A stretch of DNA of 64,000 bases from Hydrogenophaga sp. (GCF_025699295.1 NZ_JAILWB010000011.1:62001-126000); one strand, 5' to 3'. Counted from the first letter of the stretch, positions 33,693 to 42,915 are shown. The notes: generated from the letters alone by a model not told the origin. A program made the numbers and translations.

Positions 33693-35366
33693 ATGCTCAA
33701 GATCAAACAGGAACTGCTCGACGGCCTGGCCGTCGCGCTCGAAGGCCTTTCCCCGGGCGCCGGTGCCAAGGCGGCGTTCGAATCGCCCAAGGTGGCGGCC
33801 CATGGCGATTTCGCCAGCACCGCGGCCATGCAGCTGGCCAAACCGCTCAAGCTCAACCCGCGCCAGCTCGGCGAAACCCTGCGCACGGCGCTGCTGGCGC
33901 AGCCGGTCTACCAGCGCTGGGTGTCCGGGATCGACCTCGCCGGCCCGGGCTTTCTCAACATCCGCCTCACGCCCGAGGCCAAGCAGCAGATCGTGCGCGA
34001 GGTGCTGCTGGCCGCTGATGGCTTTGGCACGCAGCCGGCCAACGGCCAGCGGCTCATGGTCGAGTTCGTCTCGGCCAACCCCACCGGCCCGCTGCACGTG
34101 GGCCACGGCCGCCAGGCCGCGCTGGGCGACGCGATCTGCAACCTCTACGCCACCCAGGGCTGGGCCGTGCACCGCGAGTTCTATTACAACGACGCGGGCG
34201 TGCAGATCGGCACCCTCGCCACCTCGACGCAATTGCGCGCCCAGGGGGTGAAGCCGGGCGACGCCGGCTGGCCCGAAGCGGCCTACAACGGTGACTACAT
34301 CCAGGACATCGCCGACGACTTCCGCGCGAAGAAGACCGTGAAGGCCGACGACCGTTCGTTCACCGCCAGCGGTGACGTGAACGATCTCGACGGCATGCGC
34401 CAGTTCGCCGTGGCCTACCTGCGCCACGAGCAGGACCTGGACCTGCAGGCCTTCGCCGTCAAGTTCGACCACTACTACCTCGAATCCAGCCTGTACACCA
34501 GCGGGCGCGTGGCGGCCACGGTGCAGAAACTGGTCGACGCCGGCAAGACCTACGAGCAGGACGGTGCGCTGTGGATCAAGTCCACCGACTACGGCGACGA
34601 CAAGGACCGCGTGATGCGCAAGTCCGACGGCTCGTTCACCTACTTCGTGCCCGACGTGGCCTACCACATCGCCAAGTGGGAGCGCGGCTTCAGCAAGGTC
34701 ATCAACATCCAGGGCACCGACCACCACGGCACCATCGCGCGCGTGCGCGCCGGCCTGCAAGCTGCGGGCGTGGGCATTCCCCAGGGCTACCCGGACTACG
34801 TGCTGCACACCATGGTGCGCGTGGTGCGCGGCGGCGAAGAGGTCAAGATCAGCAAGCGCGCGGGCAGCTACGTCACGCTGCGCGACCTGATCGAATGGAC
34901 CAGCAAGGATGCCGTGCGCTTCTTCCTGCTCAGCCGCAAGCCCGACACCGAATACACCTTCGACGTCGATCTCGCGGTGCAGAAGAACAACGACAACCCG
35001 GTGTACTACGTGCAGTACGCGCACGCGCGCATCTGCTCGGTGCTGGCCTCGTGGGGTGGCGACGTGGCCACGCTGGCCGATGTCGACCTGTCCGCGCTCG
35101 ACAGCGCGCCGGCCCAGGCCCTCATGCTGCTGCTGGCGAAGTACCCGGCCATGCTGGGCGACGCGGCGCGCGACTTCGCGCCGCACGACGTCACCTTCTA
35201 CTTGCGCGAGCTGGCGGCCAGTTACCACAGCTACTACGACGCCGAGCGCATCCTGGTGGATGACGAAGCCGTGAAAAAGGCGCGCCTGGCGCTGGTCGCC
35301 GCGACCGCACAGGTGTTGCACAATGGTCTGGCAGTGCTGGGCGTCAGTGCCCCGCAAAAGATGTGA
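33693..35366 (+). CDS. argS: Arginyl-tRNA synthetase
   Basis: 557 residues, a class Ia synthetase charging tRNA-Arg. It has the N-terminal additional domain ([15 protein letters not shown]), the HIGH-type motif [12 protein letters not shown] after SANPTGPL, and the KMSKS counterpart [10 protein letters not shown]. The anticodon-binding helical end has [19 protein letters not shown]. Essential core gene, followed without a gap by a SPOR-domain gene (TGATG), a conserved betaproteobacterial arrangement. Confidence 0.98.
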   Translation: MLKIKQELLDGLAVALEGLSPGAGAKAAFESPKVAAHGDFASTAAMQLAKPLKLNPRQLGETLRTALLAQPVYQRWVSGIDLAGPGFLNIRLTPEAKQQIVREVLLAADGFGTQPANGQRLMVEFVSANPTGPLHVGHGRQAALGDAICNLYATQGWAVHREFYYNDAGVQIGTLATSTQLRAQGVKPGDAGWPEAAYNGDYIQDIADDFRAKKTVKADDRSFTASGDVNDLDGMRQFAVAYLRHEQDLDLQAFAVKFDHYYLESSLYTSGRVAATVQKLVDAGKTYEQDGALWIKSTDYGDDKDRVMRKSDGSFTYFVPDVAYHIAKWERGFSKVINIQGTDHHGTIARVRAGLQAAGVGIPQGYPDYVLHTMVRVVRGGEEVKISKRAGSYVTLRDLIEWTSKDAVRFFLLSRKPDTEYTFDVDLAVQKNNDNPVYYVQYAHARICSVLASWGGDVATLADVDLSALDSAPAQALMLLLAKYPAMLGDAARDFAPHDVTFYLRELAASYHSYYDAERILVDDEAVKKARLALVAATAQVLHNGLAVLGVSAPQKM

Positions 35367-36040
35367 TGGTGAACCCAGCGATGAAAAAGAAACCGGCTTC
35401 CTCCCGAAGCACCTTCGGCGGCACCCTCATGGGTTTCGTCATCGGCCTGCTTGTCGGCCTGGGCGTGGCGCTTGCCGTGGCGGTGTACGTCACCCGCGTG
35501 CCGATCCCGTTCGTGGACCGCAACCTCTCGCGCAACGCCGACCAGGATGCGCTGGAGGCCGAGCGCAACAAGGGCTGGAACCCGAACCGCTCGCTCAGCG
35601 GCACGCCCGCCGCACCCGCCACGCCTGCCGCGCCCGCCGTCCAGACGCCCGGCGCGATCGTCGTGCCACCGGACGCCAGCGCATCCCGGCCGGCGGCCGA
35701 TCCGCTGGGTGACCTGGTGCAGTCGCGCATGGCCCAGCAGCCTGCCGCGGCGCCACCGGCCGCTGCTCCTGCTGCCTCCGCTGCCGCGGCACCCGGCGCC
35801 GACCCGTTCACCTACTTCGTGCAGGCAGGCGCGTTCCGCACGCCACAGGACGCCGAGACCCAGCGCGCCAAGCTGGCCATGCTCGGCATCGATGCCCAGG
35901 TCACCGAGCGCGAGCAGAACGGACGCACCGTGTTTCGGGTGCGCGTGGGCCCGTTCAACCAGAAGGCCCTGGCCGACCTGACGCAGGAGCAACTGCAGGT
36001 CAATGGCGTGGACGCGGCGCTGGTGCGCGTGCAGAAGTAA
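35366..36040 (+). CDS. SPOR domain-containing protein (FtsN-like)
   Basis: 224 residues. A short basic cytoplasmic head (KKKPASSRS) precedes one transmembrane helix (about 19-42, FVIGLLVGLGVALAVAVYV). A Pro/Ala-rich linker of about 100 residues and a C-terminal SPOR domain (about 148-224, TYFVQAGAFRTPQDAETQ, GRTVFRVRVGPF) follow. SPOR domains bind denuded septal peptidoglycan, so a role in cell division is likely. The start overlaps the argS stop (TGATG); an alternative is the ATG at 35381. Confidence 0.9.
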   Translation: MVNPAMKKKPASSRSTFGGTLMGFVIGLLVGLGVALAVAVYVTRVPIPFVDRNLSRNADQDALEAERNKGWNPNRSLSGTPAAPATPAAPAVQTPGAIVVPPDASASRPAADPLGDLVQSRMAQQPAAAPPAAAPAASAAAAPGADPFTYFVQAGAFRTPQDAETQRAKLAMLGIDAQVTEREQNGRTVFRVRVGPFNQKALADLTQEQLQVNGVDAALVRVQK

Positions 36041-36124
36041 CCCGCCCTGCGTCGCCTTCGGCGTCCTGGGAACTTTTGCCCGCACCCCTGGCCCCAACCG
36101 GGTCATCCACAGGAGTCTGATTTC

Positions 36125-36775
36125 ATGCAACGTCGCGAATTTTCCCGGTCCCTGCTGGTGGCCGGCACCACCGCCATCGGCGCCGCCAGCGGCCTCGCCC
36201 TGACGCCCGCGCTGGCACAGCGCGTGGGCCCCAAGGAAGGGGTGGACTACGTCCGGCTGTCCACGCCGGCGCCGGTGGAGAGCCCGGCCAGCCAGATCGA
36301 GGTGCTGGAGTTCTTCGCCTACACCTGCATCCACTGCTACAACTTCGAGCCCGTGTTCGAACAGTGGATCCAGCAAAAGCCCTCCCACGTCACCGTGCGG
36401 CGCATGCCGGTGGCTTTCAGCCCGGCCTTCGTGCCGATGCAGCGCCTGTACTTCGCGCTGGAGGCCATGAACCTGGTCGACCGGCTGCACGCCAAGGTGT
36501 TCCAGGCCATCCATGTGGATCGCCTGCCCCTGACCACGCCGCCGGCCATCATCGACTGGGTGGTCAAGCAGGGCGTGGACCGCGCGGCGTTCACCGAGGC
36601 TTACAACAGCGGCCCGACCGGCAGCAAGGCGCAGCGCGCCGCGCAGTTGCAGGACGCCTACGGCGTGGAAGGCACGCCCTCGCTGGGCATCGCCGGGCGC
36701 TACTACCTACAGGGCCAGGGCCCTCGCACCCTGGTGGTGGCCAACGCACTGATCGCGGAGCTGCGCAAGGGCTGA
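36125..36775 (+). CDS. dsbA: Thiol:disulfide interchange protein DsbA-like
   Basis: 216 residues. The thioredoxin-fold active site is C68-I-H-C71 (FFAYTCIHCYNFEP), differing from the usual CPHC, and the cis-Pro loop is EGTPSLGI. It introduces disulfides into periplasmic proteins. The signal peptide begins MQRREFSRSLL, with a twin arginine, and ends near ALAQ (residue 32). It resembles a Tat signal more than a standard Sec or SRP signal. RBS CAGGAG lies upstream. It follows the SPOR gene by 84 bp. Confidence 0.92.
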   Translation: MQRREFSRSLLVAGTTAIGAASGLALTPALAQRVGPKEGVDYVRLSTPAPVESPASQIEVLEFFAYTCIHCYNFEPVFEQWIQQKPSHVTVRRMPVAFSPAFVPMQRLYFALEAMNLVDRLHAKVFQAIHVDRLPLTTPPAIIDWVVKQGVDRAAFTEAYNSGPTGSKAQRAAQLQDAYGVEGTPSLGIAGRYYLQGQGPRTLVVANALIAELRKG

Positions 36776-36801
36776 GAGTGGGTCCCGCCCCCTGACACCC
36801 A

Positions 36802-36820
36802 GGCCCGCCGCGTGCGGGCC
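36802..36820 (+). terminator. Hairpin after dsbA
   Basis: GGCCCGC-cgcgt-GCGGGCC, a perfect 7-bp stem 27 bp after the dsbA stop, followed by TTGTCATT. The T-tract is weak, so termination is probable rather than certain. Confidence 0.5.
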
Positions 36821-36881
36821 TTGTCATTCATGGGCCTGGGTGGCCGCTACAATGAATGCAAGTTTCGTGCCCTCACATTCC

Positions 36882-37520
36882 ATGCCTGCCACCCACTTTT
36901 TCCGCCGCACGCTGCCCCGGGCCCTGTGCCTGAGTGCCGCCCTGTGGTGCACCGGCGCCGCCCTGGCGGAACAAGCCGACCGCAACCAGCCACTCAACGC
37001 CGAAGCCGATGCCCTGCGCTACGACGACGCGCGCCAGACCAGCGTGTTCACCGGCAACGTGGTCATCACCAAAGGCAGCATCCTGATCCGGGGTGCCCAG
37101 GTGGAGGTGCGGCAGGATGCGCAAGGCAACCAGTTCGGCATCGTCAACGGCAACCCGGGCTTCTTCCGCCAGAAGCGTGATGGCGTCGATGAATTCATCG
37201 AAGGCACGGCGCAGCGCATCGAATACGACAGCAAGGCCGACACCGTGCGCTTCACCGGCAAGGCTGTGCTCAAGCGCTTCAAGGGCGCCGAGCTCAACGA
37301 CGAGACCACCGGCAACGTGATCGTCTACAACAACACCACCGACGTGTTCACCGTCGATGGCGGCGGTGCCGCCGGCAGCACGCCACTCAACCCCACGGGA
37401 CGGGTGCGCGCCATGCTCACGCCGGTGCCCAAGGAAGGGGAGACGCCTGTCGCTCCCGTGACGCCCCCGCCGCCGGCCACGCTCAGGCCCAGTCCGCAGC
37501 TCCAAGAGGGTCGCCAGTGA
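36882..37520 (+). CDS. lptA: Lipopolysaccharide transport periplasmic protein LptA
   Basis: 212 residues from ATG 36882. The signal peptide RRTLPRALCLSAALWCTGAALA is followed by the OstA/LptA beta-jellyroll (NAEADALRYDDARQTSVFTGNV, GTAQRIEYDSKADTVRFTG, NDETTGNVIVYNN). LptA bridges LPS from LptC to LptD. TACAAT at 36848-36853 looks like a -10 box, which favours this start over the in-frame ATG at 36852. The Pro-rich tail of about 30 residues is longer than in E. coli. It overlaps lptB by four bases. Confidence 0.94.
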   Translation: MPATHFFRRTLPRALCLSAALWCTGAALAEQADRNQPLNAEADALRYDDARQTSVFTGNVVITKGSILIRGAQVEVRQDAQGNQFGIVNGNPGFFRQKRDGVDEFIEGTAQRIEYDSKADTVRFTGKAVLKRFKGAELNDETTGNVIVYNNTTDVFTVDGGGAAGSTPLNPTGRVRAMLTPVPKEGETPVAPVTPPPPATLRPSPQLQEGRQ

Positions 37521-38317
37521 CGGCCATGCCCTCCCGCCCGGCGACCGGCCCCGACGGTCGCCCCGCCAGCCCTGCCGTCAGCCGCCTCGAGGCGCGTGGC
37601 CTGCAGAAGGCCTACGGCAGCCGCAAGGTGGTCAAGGACGTGTCGCTGGCGGTTTTCAAAGGCGAGGTGGTGGGCCTGCTCGGCCCCAATGGCGCGGGCA
37701 AGACCACGTCCTTCTACATGCTGGTGGGTCTTCTGCGTTCGGACGCCGGCAAGATCCTGCTCGACGAACAGTCCATCGAGGGCCTGCCGATCCACCGCCG
37801 CGCGCGGCTGGGCCTGGGCTACCTGCCGCAGGAGGCCTCCATATTCCGCAAACTCAGCGTGGCCGACAACGTGCGCGCCGTGCTGGAACTGCAGGTGGAC
37901 GAGCGGGGCAAGCCCCTGGGTGCGGACATGATCGAGAACCGGCTCGACGCCCTGTTGCAGGACCTGCACGTGGACCACCTGCGCGACTCGCCCGCGCCCG
38001 CGCTCTCGGGGGGCGAACGCCGCCGTGTGGAGATCGCGCGCGCGCTGGCCACCGACCCGCGCTTCATCCTGCTCGACGAGCCCTTCGCCGGCATCGATCC
38101 GATCGCCGTGATCGAGATCCAGCGCATCATCGGCTTCCTCAAATCCCGTGGCATCGGCGTGCTCATCACCGACCACAACGTGCGCGAGACGCTGGGCATC
38201 TGCGACCGCGCCTACATCATCAACGACGGCCACGTGCTCACCAGCGGCACGCCGGCCGAGATCGTGGAAAACGCCGACGTGCGCCGGGTGTACCTCGGCG
38301 AACATTTCCGGATGTGA
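37517..38317 (+). CDS. lptB: LPS export ABC transporter ATP-binding protein LptB
   Basis: 266 residues. Walker A GPNGAGKTT (56-64), signature LSGGERRRVEIARAL, Walker B FILLDEPFAGIDP and switch His in ITDHNVRE are all intact. It powers LPS extraction with LptFG. A GTG start (37517) overlapping the lptA stop and preceded by AGAGGG is preferred; ATG 37526 is possible. The ~22-residue N-terminal extension is rich in Pro/Ala. lptA-lptB-rpoN order is the conserved one. Confidence 0.97.
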   Translation: MTAMPSRPATGPDGRPASPAVSRLEARGLQKAYGSRKVVKDVSLAVFKGEVVGLLGPNGAGKTTSFYMLVGLLRSDAGKILLDEQSIEGLPIHRRARLGLGYLPQEASIFRKLSVADNVRAVLELQVDERGKPLGADMIENRLDALLQDLHVDHLRDSPAPALSGGERRRVEIARALATDPRFILLDEPFAGIDPIAVIEIQRIIGFLKSRGIGVLITDHNVRETLGICDRAYIINDGHVLTSGTPAEIVENADVRRVYLGEHFRM

Positions 38318-38321
38318 GGCT

Positions 38322-39956
38322 GTGAAACAAGGCCTGTCACTGCGCGTCTCGCAGCACCTGGCGCTCACGCCCCAGCTGCAGCAGTCCATCCGCCTGCTGC
38401 AGCTCTCCACGCTGGAGATGGCGCAGGAAGTCGAGCAGATGCTCGACGAAAACCCGTTCCTCGAACGCTCCGAGGAGATGGCCGAGCGCGAGACCTTTGG
38501 CCTGGAACAGACCGACGTGCCGGTGAGCGCGGGCGAGCAGATCGCAGATGCCTCGGTACCCGAAGTCACTGCCAGCCCCGCGCCGTCCTCCCCCGATTCC
38601 GTCAGCGCAAGCACCGACGCCGCCGGTGACGGCGACGGCCTGGAGGGCAAGCTCGATGGCGCCACGCCCGTGGAAGAAAGCTGGGAGGGCGACGGCACGG
38701 TGGAGATCGCGCCCGACGACAGCGAGTGGGGCGGCGACGCGCCCGCGCGCAACAGCGGCTCGGGCGACGGCGACGACAGCGCCACCGCGGCGGACCTGGC
38801 GCGCGCGCCGGTCAGCCTGCAGGACCACCTGCACGAACAGGCGCGCTGCCTGCGCCTGTCCGAGGAAGACCGCGCCGCGCTGTATTTCCTGATCGAATCG
38901 CTCAACGACGACGGTTACCTGGAAGAGCCACTGGCCGAACTCGCCGACGCCTGGCTGCACCTCTCGGGCACGCCCCAGCTCGTGGGCGATCCGCAGGACA
39001 GCCTGGAAGCGCGCGAGGCGCTGACGCAGCGCCTGGGCGTGGCGTTGCAGCTGCTGCAGCACATGGAGCCCTCCGGCGTGGGCGCGCGCGACCTCGCCGA
39101 ATGCCTGCGGCTGCAGATCCTGGAACTGCGCAACACGGCCGAGGCGCGCGCCGCGCTGGCCATCTGCGGGCAACCGCTGGAGCTCATCGCCAAGCGCGAC
39201 GTGAAGCGCCTGTGCAATCTCTGCGGCATCGACGACGAGACCGTGCGCGCCGCGCTCGGCCTGATCGCGCGCCTGGAGCCCAAGCCGGGGCGGCGCTTCG
39301 TCGACGTGGAGCGCAACGTGGTCGTGCCCGACGTGATCGTCACGCACGCCGGGCGCGGCTTCAAGGTCACGCTCAACCCCGATGTGATGCCGCGCCTGCG
39401 CGTACACGACGTCTACGCCAACGCCATGCGGCAGAACCGCGGCGGCCGCGACAACGGGGGCGAGGCGGGCCACGCCGCGATGCAGCAGCGGCTGCAGGAA
39501 GCGCGCTGGTTCATCAAGAACATCCAGCAGCGCTTCGACACCATCCTGCGCGTCTCCAGCGCCATCGTCGAGCGCCAGCGCAACTTCTTCATGCACGGCG
39601 AACTCGCCATGCGCCCGCTGGTGCTGCGCGAGATCGCCGACGAACTCGGCCTGCACGAATCCACCATCAGCCGCGTGACCACCGCCAAGTACATGGCCAC
39701 GCCCTTCGGCACCTACGAGCTCAAGTACTTCTTCGGCTCCTCGCTGGGCACCGAGACCGGCGGCAATGCCTCCAGCACCGCGGTGCGCGCGCTGCTCAAG
39801 CAGTTCATCGCCGCCGAGGAGGCGGCCAGGCCGCTGTCGGACAACCAGCTCTCCGACCTGCTGCGCGAACAGGGCATCGAGTGCGCGCGCCGCACCGTGG
39901 CCAAGTACCGCGAGGCGCTGCGCATCGCGCCGGCCAATCTCAGGAAGTCACTTTGA
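38322..39956 (+). CDS. rpoN: RNA polymerase sigma-54 factor RpoN
   Basis: 544 residues from GTG 38322, four bases after the lptB stop. Region I is Gln/Leu-rich (LRVSQHLALTPQLQQSIRLLQ). Region II is an unusually long acidic linker of about 110 residues (roughly 60-165). It is followed by the core-binding domain, the HTH (DELGLHESTISRVTTAKYM) and the RpoN box ARRTVAKYRE near the end. E. coli RpoN is 477 residues, and the extra length is mainly the linker. It directs transcription of enhancer-dependent promoters. Confidence 0.97.
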   Translation: MKQGLSLRVSQHLALTPQLQQSIRLLQLSTLEMAQEVEQMLDENPFLERSEEMAERETFGLEQTDVPVSAGEQIADASVPEVTASPAPSSPDSVSASTDAAGDGDGLEGKLDGATPVEESWEGDGTVEIAPDDSEWGGDAPARNSGSGDGDDSATAADLARAPVSLQDHLHEQARCLRLSEEDRAALYFLIESLNDDGYLEEPLAELADAWLHLSGTPQLVGDPQDSLEAREALTQRLGVALQLLQHMEPSGVGARDLAECLRLQILELRNTAEARAALAICGQPLELIAKRDVKRLCNLCGIDDETVRAALGLIARLEPKPGRRFVDVERNVVVPDVIVTHAGRGFKVTLNPDVMPRLRVHDVYANAMRQNRGGRDNGGEAGHAAMQQRLQEARWFIKNIQQRFDTILRVSSAIVERQRNFFMHGELAMRPLVLREIADELGLHESTISRVTTAKYMATPFGTYELKYFFGSSLGTETGGNASSTAVRALLKQFIAAEEAARPLSDNQLSDLLREQGIECARRTVAKYREALRIAPANLRKSL

Positions 39957-41341
39957 ATCAGTTGCAGGTTTTCTTGCCCTGCGCCGCCGGCGTGGAGGAC
40001 ATGCTCGCCGCCGAGGTGCAGCGCATCACCGGTGAGACCGAGCCGCCTTACAAGGCGCGTGGTGGTGTGGCGCTCAACGCCTCGTGGCGCGACGCCCTGC
40101 GCCTGAACCTGCACAGCCGCCTCACGCAGCGCGTGCTGGTGCAGCTATGGCATGGTGGCTACCGCAGCGAGCAGGACCTGTACAACGCCGCTGGCGAGGT
40201 GGCCTGGGAAATCTGGTTCACGCCCGCCGAGACCATCAAGGTCGAGATCACCGCGCAGCACAGCCCGCTGACCTCGCTGAACTTCGCCGCGCTCAAGGTC
40301 AAGGACGCGATCTGCGACCGCTTCCGCGCCAAACGCGGCGAACGCCCCAGCGTGAACACCACCTGGCCCGATGTGCGCATCTACGTGCACCTCACCACCG
40401 ACACCGTGAGCCTGTACATCGACACCTCGGGTGAGCCACTGTTCAAGCGCGGCTGGCGCGAGGACAAGGGCGATGCGCCACTGAAGGAAACCCTGGCCGC
40501 TGCCATGATCGCCGCCACCGGCTGGCCCGGCACGGGCGAGGTGGCGCTCGACGACATCCCTCCGCTGTACGACCCCTGCTGCGGCAGCGGCACGGTGGTG
40601 ATCGAGGCCGCGCAGATCGCTCTCAACATCGCGCCCGGCCAGCTGCGCCGTTTCGCCTTCGAGAAGCTGCTGCCGTTCCAGCCGCACGTGTGGCAGGCCA
40701 TCAAGGCCGACGCGCTCAAGCAGCAGCGCGAATGGCCGGCCGGCCACGCGCCCATCGTCTTCGGCAGCGACGTGTCGTTCCGCATGGTCGATTTCGCGCA
40801 GCGCAACGCCGAGCGCGCGGGCGTGGCGCACGCCATCGAGCTGCGTGGCGGTGACGCGCTGCAGCGCACCCCGCCCACCAGCCGCCCCGGCGTGATGCTG
40901 CTCAACCCGCCGTACGGCGAGCGCATCGCCGCCGCCGGCGTCGCCGGTGAGAACGCGAGCGCGCGCGCCCAGCGCATGGCACCGCGTGCCCCGCGCACCT
41001 TCACCGTGGGCCAGGCCGCGCCGCCCGCGCCAGGCCAGGGCCGCGGGGATGGCGAGGTCTCGCGGCAGGGCCGCGAGAGCGCCCAGATGGCCGATGGCGG
41101 TGACGGCAGCGATTTCTTCAACCAGCTCGCGGCGCACTGGAAGACCCACTACGCAGGCTGGAGCGCCTGGCTGCTCACGCCCGACCTCAAGCTGCCGGGC
41201 AAGATGCGCTTCAAGGAGTCGCGCCGCGTGCCGCTGTGGAACGGCCCGATCGAATGCCGGTTGTTCCGCTTCGACTTGACCGCAAGGCGGGAGGCACCCC
41301 CGCCGCGCTCCGAGCGTCCCCCTCAAGGGGGCGATGCCTAG
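39953..41341 (+). CDS. THUMP-domain class I SAM-dependent RNA methyltransferase (RlmL N-terminal-half-like)
   Basis: 462 residues from TTG 39953, overlapping the rpoN stop, with AGGAAG upstream. THUMP domain about 45-160 (KARGGVALNASWRDALRLNLHS). The methyltransferase domain has DPCCGSGTVVIEAAQIAL and motif IV LLNPPYGERI. This corresponds to the m2G2445 half of 23S rRNA enzyme RlmL. Two oddities: a Gly/Ala/Arg-rich insert of about 60 residues directly after NPPYGERI, and a C-terminal tail of about 18 residues encoded by a dispersed repeat. Confidence 0.9.
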   Translation: MNQLQVFLPCAAGVEDMLAAEVQRITGETEPPYKARGGVALNASWRDALRLNLHSRLTQRVLVQLWHGGYRSEQDLYNAAGEVAWEIWFTPAETIKVEITAQHSPLTSLNFAALKVKDAICDRFRAKRGERPSVNTTWPDVRIYVHLTTDTVSLYIDTSGEPLFKRGWREDKGDAPLKETLAAAMIAATGWPGTGEVALDDIPPLYDPCCGSGTVVIEAAQIALNIAPGQLRRFAFEKLLPFQPHVWQAIKADALKQQREWPAGHAPIVFGSDVSFRMVDFAQRNAERAGVAHAIELRGGDALQRTPPTSRPGVMLLNPPYGERIAAAGVAGENASARAQRMAPRAPRTFTVGQAAPPAPGQGRGDGEVSRQGRESAQMADGGDGSDFFNQLAAHWKTHYAGWSAWLLTPDLKLPGKMRFKESRRVPLWNGPIECRLFRFDLTARREAPPPRSERPPQGGDA

Positions 41342-41356
41342 GACCGGCAAAGCCGG
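41291..41356 (+). repeat. Dispersed GC-rich 3'-end repeat, copy B
   Basis: GAGGCACCCCCGCCGCGCT, a CCCCCTCAAGGGGG hairpin (41318-41331) and CCGGCAAAGCCGG (41344-41356). The first 50 bases are translated as the end of the RNA methyltransferase, whose TAG (41339-41341) lies between the two hairpins. Confidence 0.75.
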
Positions 41357-41390
41357 ATCCGCGACAACTCTGAACCGAGAGGCCACGCCC

Positions 41391-41807
41391 GTGAACCCGC
41401 TCGTGCTCGACACCAACATCGCGCTGGACCTGTTCGTCTTCGAAGACCCGGCCACCGCGCCGCTGCGCGCGGCACTGGCCGGGGGCGAGTGGATTGCCAC
41501 CGCCGCGATGCGCGAGGAACTGGTCCGCGTGCTGGCGTATCCGCAGATCGCGCGCCGCCTGGGCGCGCAGGGCCGGCCCGCGCAGCAGGTGCTCGATGCG
41601 TTCGACCAGCACACCCGCCTCGTGCCCGAAGCACCCAAGGCGCCCTACACCTGCAAGGATGCCGACGACCAGAAGTTCATCGACCTGGCCGCCGCGCACC
41701 GCGCCACGCTGGTGAGCAAGGACGACGCCGTGCTCTGCATGGCCCGGCGCCTGTCGCGCGTGGGTGTGCGTGTCTGCAAAGAGTGGGGTGCTGGCCATGC
41801 GCCTTGA
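41391..41807 (+). CDS. PIN-domain protein (putative toxin), no adjacent antitoxin
   Basis: 138 residues. GTG 41391 gives LVLDTNIALDLF as the first strand with the acidic Asp; GAGAGG stands nine bases before it. Further PIN acidic residues lie in REELVRVLAY and CKDADDQKFIDLAAAH, and VSKDD closes the fold. This is the COG1569-like group, putative ribonucleases. No antitoxin gene precedes it; instead it follows a repeat and overlaps the MORN-type gene by 11 bp, so it may be an orphan or have a housekeeping role. Confidence 0.85.
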   Translation: MNPLVLDTNIALDLFVFEDPATAPLRAALAGGEWIATAAMREELVRVLAYPQIARRLGAQGRPAQQVLDAFDQHTRLVPEAPKAPYTCKDADDQKFIDLAAAHRATLVSKDDAVLCMARRLSRVGVRVCKEWGAGHAP

Positions 41808-42915
41808 ACCGCTGCTGCTGGGCGTTCTGCTGGTGTTCACCGGGCACGTGTGGGCCATTCCGCGCTGCGAACTCAACGGCGAGCGCGTCAGCCCCAGCAA
41901 CGGCCACACCACCGCGGGCAAGAGCGGCGTGATGCGCTGCACCGACGAGGATGGCGCGGTGCGCCTGCGCGAGCAGACCTTGCGCGACGGGCGCTTCGTC
42001 GGCCCGGTGGTGATGGTGCTGCGCGACGGCGAACGCCGCGAATACAGCGTCAATGAACGCGGCAACCGCCACGGCCTGGCGCGCACCTTCGACAACAAGG
42101 GCACGCTGCGCAAGGAAGAACACCTGGAAGACGGCAGCGCCGTCGGCGTGCAGAAATTTTTTGCCGAGGACGGCCACCTGCAGCGCCTGGACTTCGCCGC
42201 CGGGCGCCGCACCGTGCTCAGCATCGGCTACCTGGCCGACGGCACGCTGAGCGAACTGCGCTGCGCCGCGGTGACGCTGCTGCCGCAGGACCGCGAGGTG
42301 TGCGGCCACAACGGCCGCGCGAGCGCCGTCACGCTGTACCGCGCGCCCGGCGAGGCCTCCGGCACGGTGAGCTTCCTCAAGGGCGAGATGCAGCGCATGG
42401 CGGTGCTGGGCGAACAGGGCCGCACCGTGCGCAGCGAAGAACTCAAGGACGGGCGGCGCATCAAGCGCGTCTTCTTCCCATCGGGTGCGCTGCGCTCCGA
42501 GGCCGATTTCATCGAGCGCGACCCCAACAGCGCCGAAGGCCGCGAGGGCATGTCACGCGAGTGGGCGCAGAGCGGCCAGCTCACCCAGGAAACCACCTGG
42601 GCCGATGGCTACGAACAGCGCATCGAGCAGTGGTACCTGAACGGCAAGCGCAAGCTGCGCCAGCAGATTCGCCGCGAGGGCCGCAACCAGGAGCGCGTTT
42701 CCGAAAGCTTCTGGGACAACGGCCAGCCCGCCGCCGTCAACACCGAGCGCAACGGCCGCCTGTGGGGCTGGCAGAAGTACTTCAACGAAGACGGCGTGCT
42801 GCTGCGCGAGGACGAACACGGCGAGCGCGGCGTGCTGCTGCGGCGCAAGCGCTACAACGCGCAAGGGGTGCTTGAGCGCGAGGAACGTTTTCTGGAAGAC
42901 GGATCGCGCATCTGA
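41797..42915 (+). CDS. Secreted protein with toxin_MORN_2-like repeats
   Basis: 372 residues. The signal peptide MRLEPLLLGVLLVFTGHVWA is followed by a Cys-containing N-terminal segment. About eight imperfect repeats of the type (x)LRKEEHLEDGSAVGVQKFF, IKRVFFPSGALRSEADF and WYLNGKRKLRQQI follow. They match the antitoxin-component YwqK/MORN-variant repeat (PF07661), with beta-hairpins likely exposed in the periplasm. Function unknown. The start overlaps the end of the PIN gene. Confidence 0.85.
   Translation: MRLEPLLLGVLLVFTGHVWAIPRCELNGERVSPSNGHTTAGKSGVMRCTDEDGAVRLREQTLRDGRFVGPVVMVLRDGERREYSVNERGNRHGLARTFDNKGTLRKEEHLEDGSAVGVQKFFAEDGHLQRLDFAAGRRTVLSIGYLADGTLSELRCAAVTLLPQDREVCGHNGRASAVTLYRAPGEASGTVSFLKGEMQRMAVLGEQGRTVRSEELKDGRRIKRVFFPSGALRSEADFIERDPNSAEGREGMSREWAQSGQLTQETTWADGYEQRIEQWYLNGKRKLRQQIRREGRNQERVSESFWDNGQPAAVNTERNGRLWGWQKYFNEDGVLLREDEHGERGVLLRRKRYNAQGVLEREERFLEDGSRI

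Noticed and set aside
32682..35357. Very long open frame antisense to argS and the LysR gene
   Set aside because: The protein is low-complexity (His/Gly/Ala/Arg/Val-rich) with no domain. The plus-strand argS is certain; such frames arise from GC-rich codon third positions.
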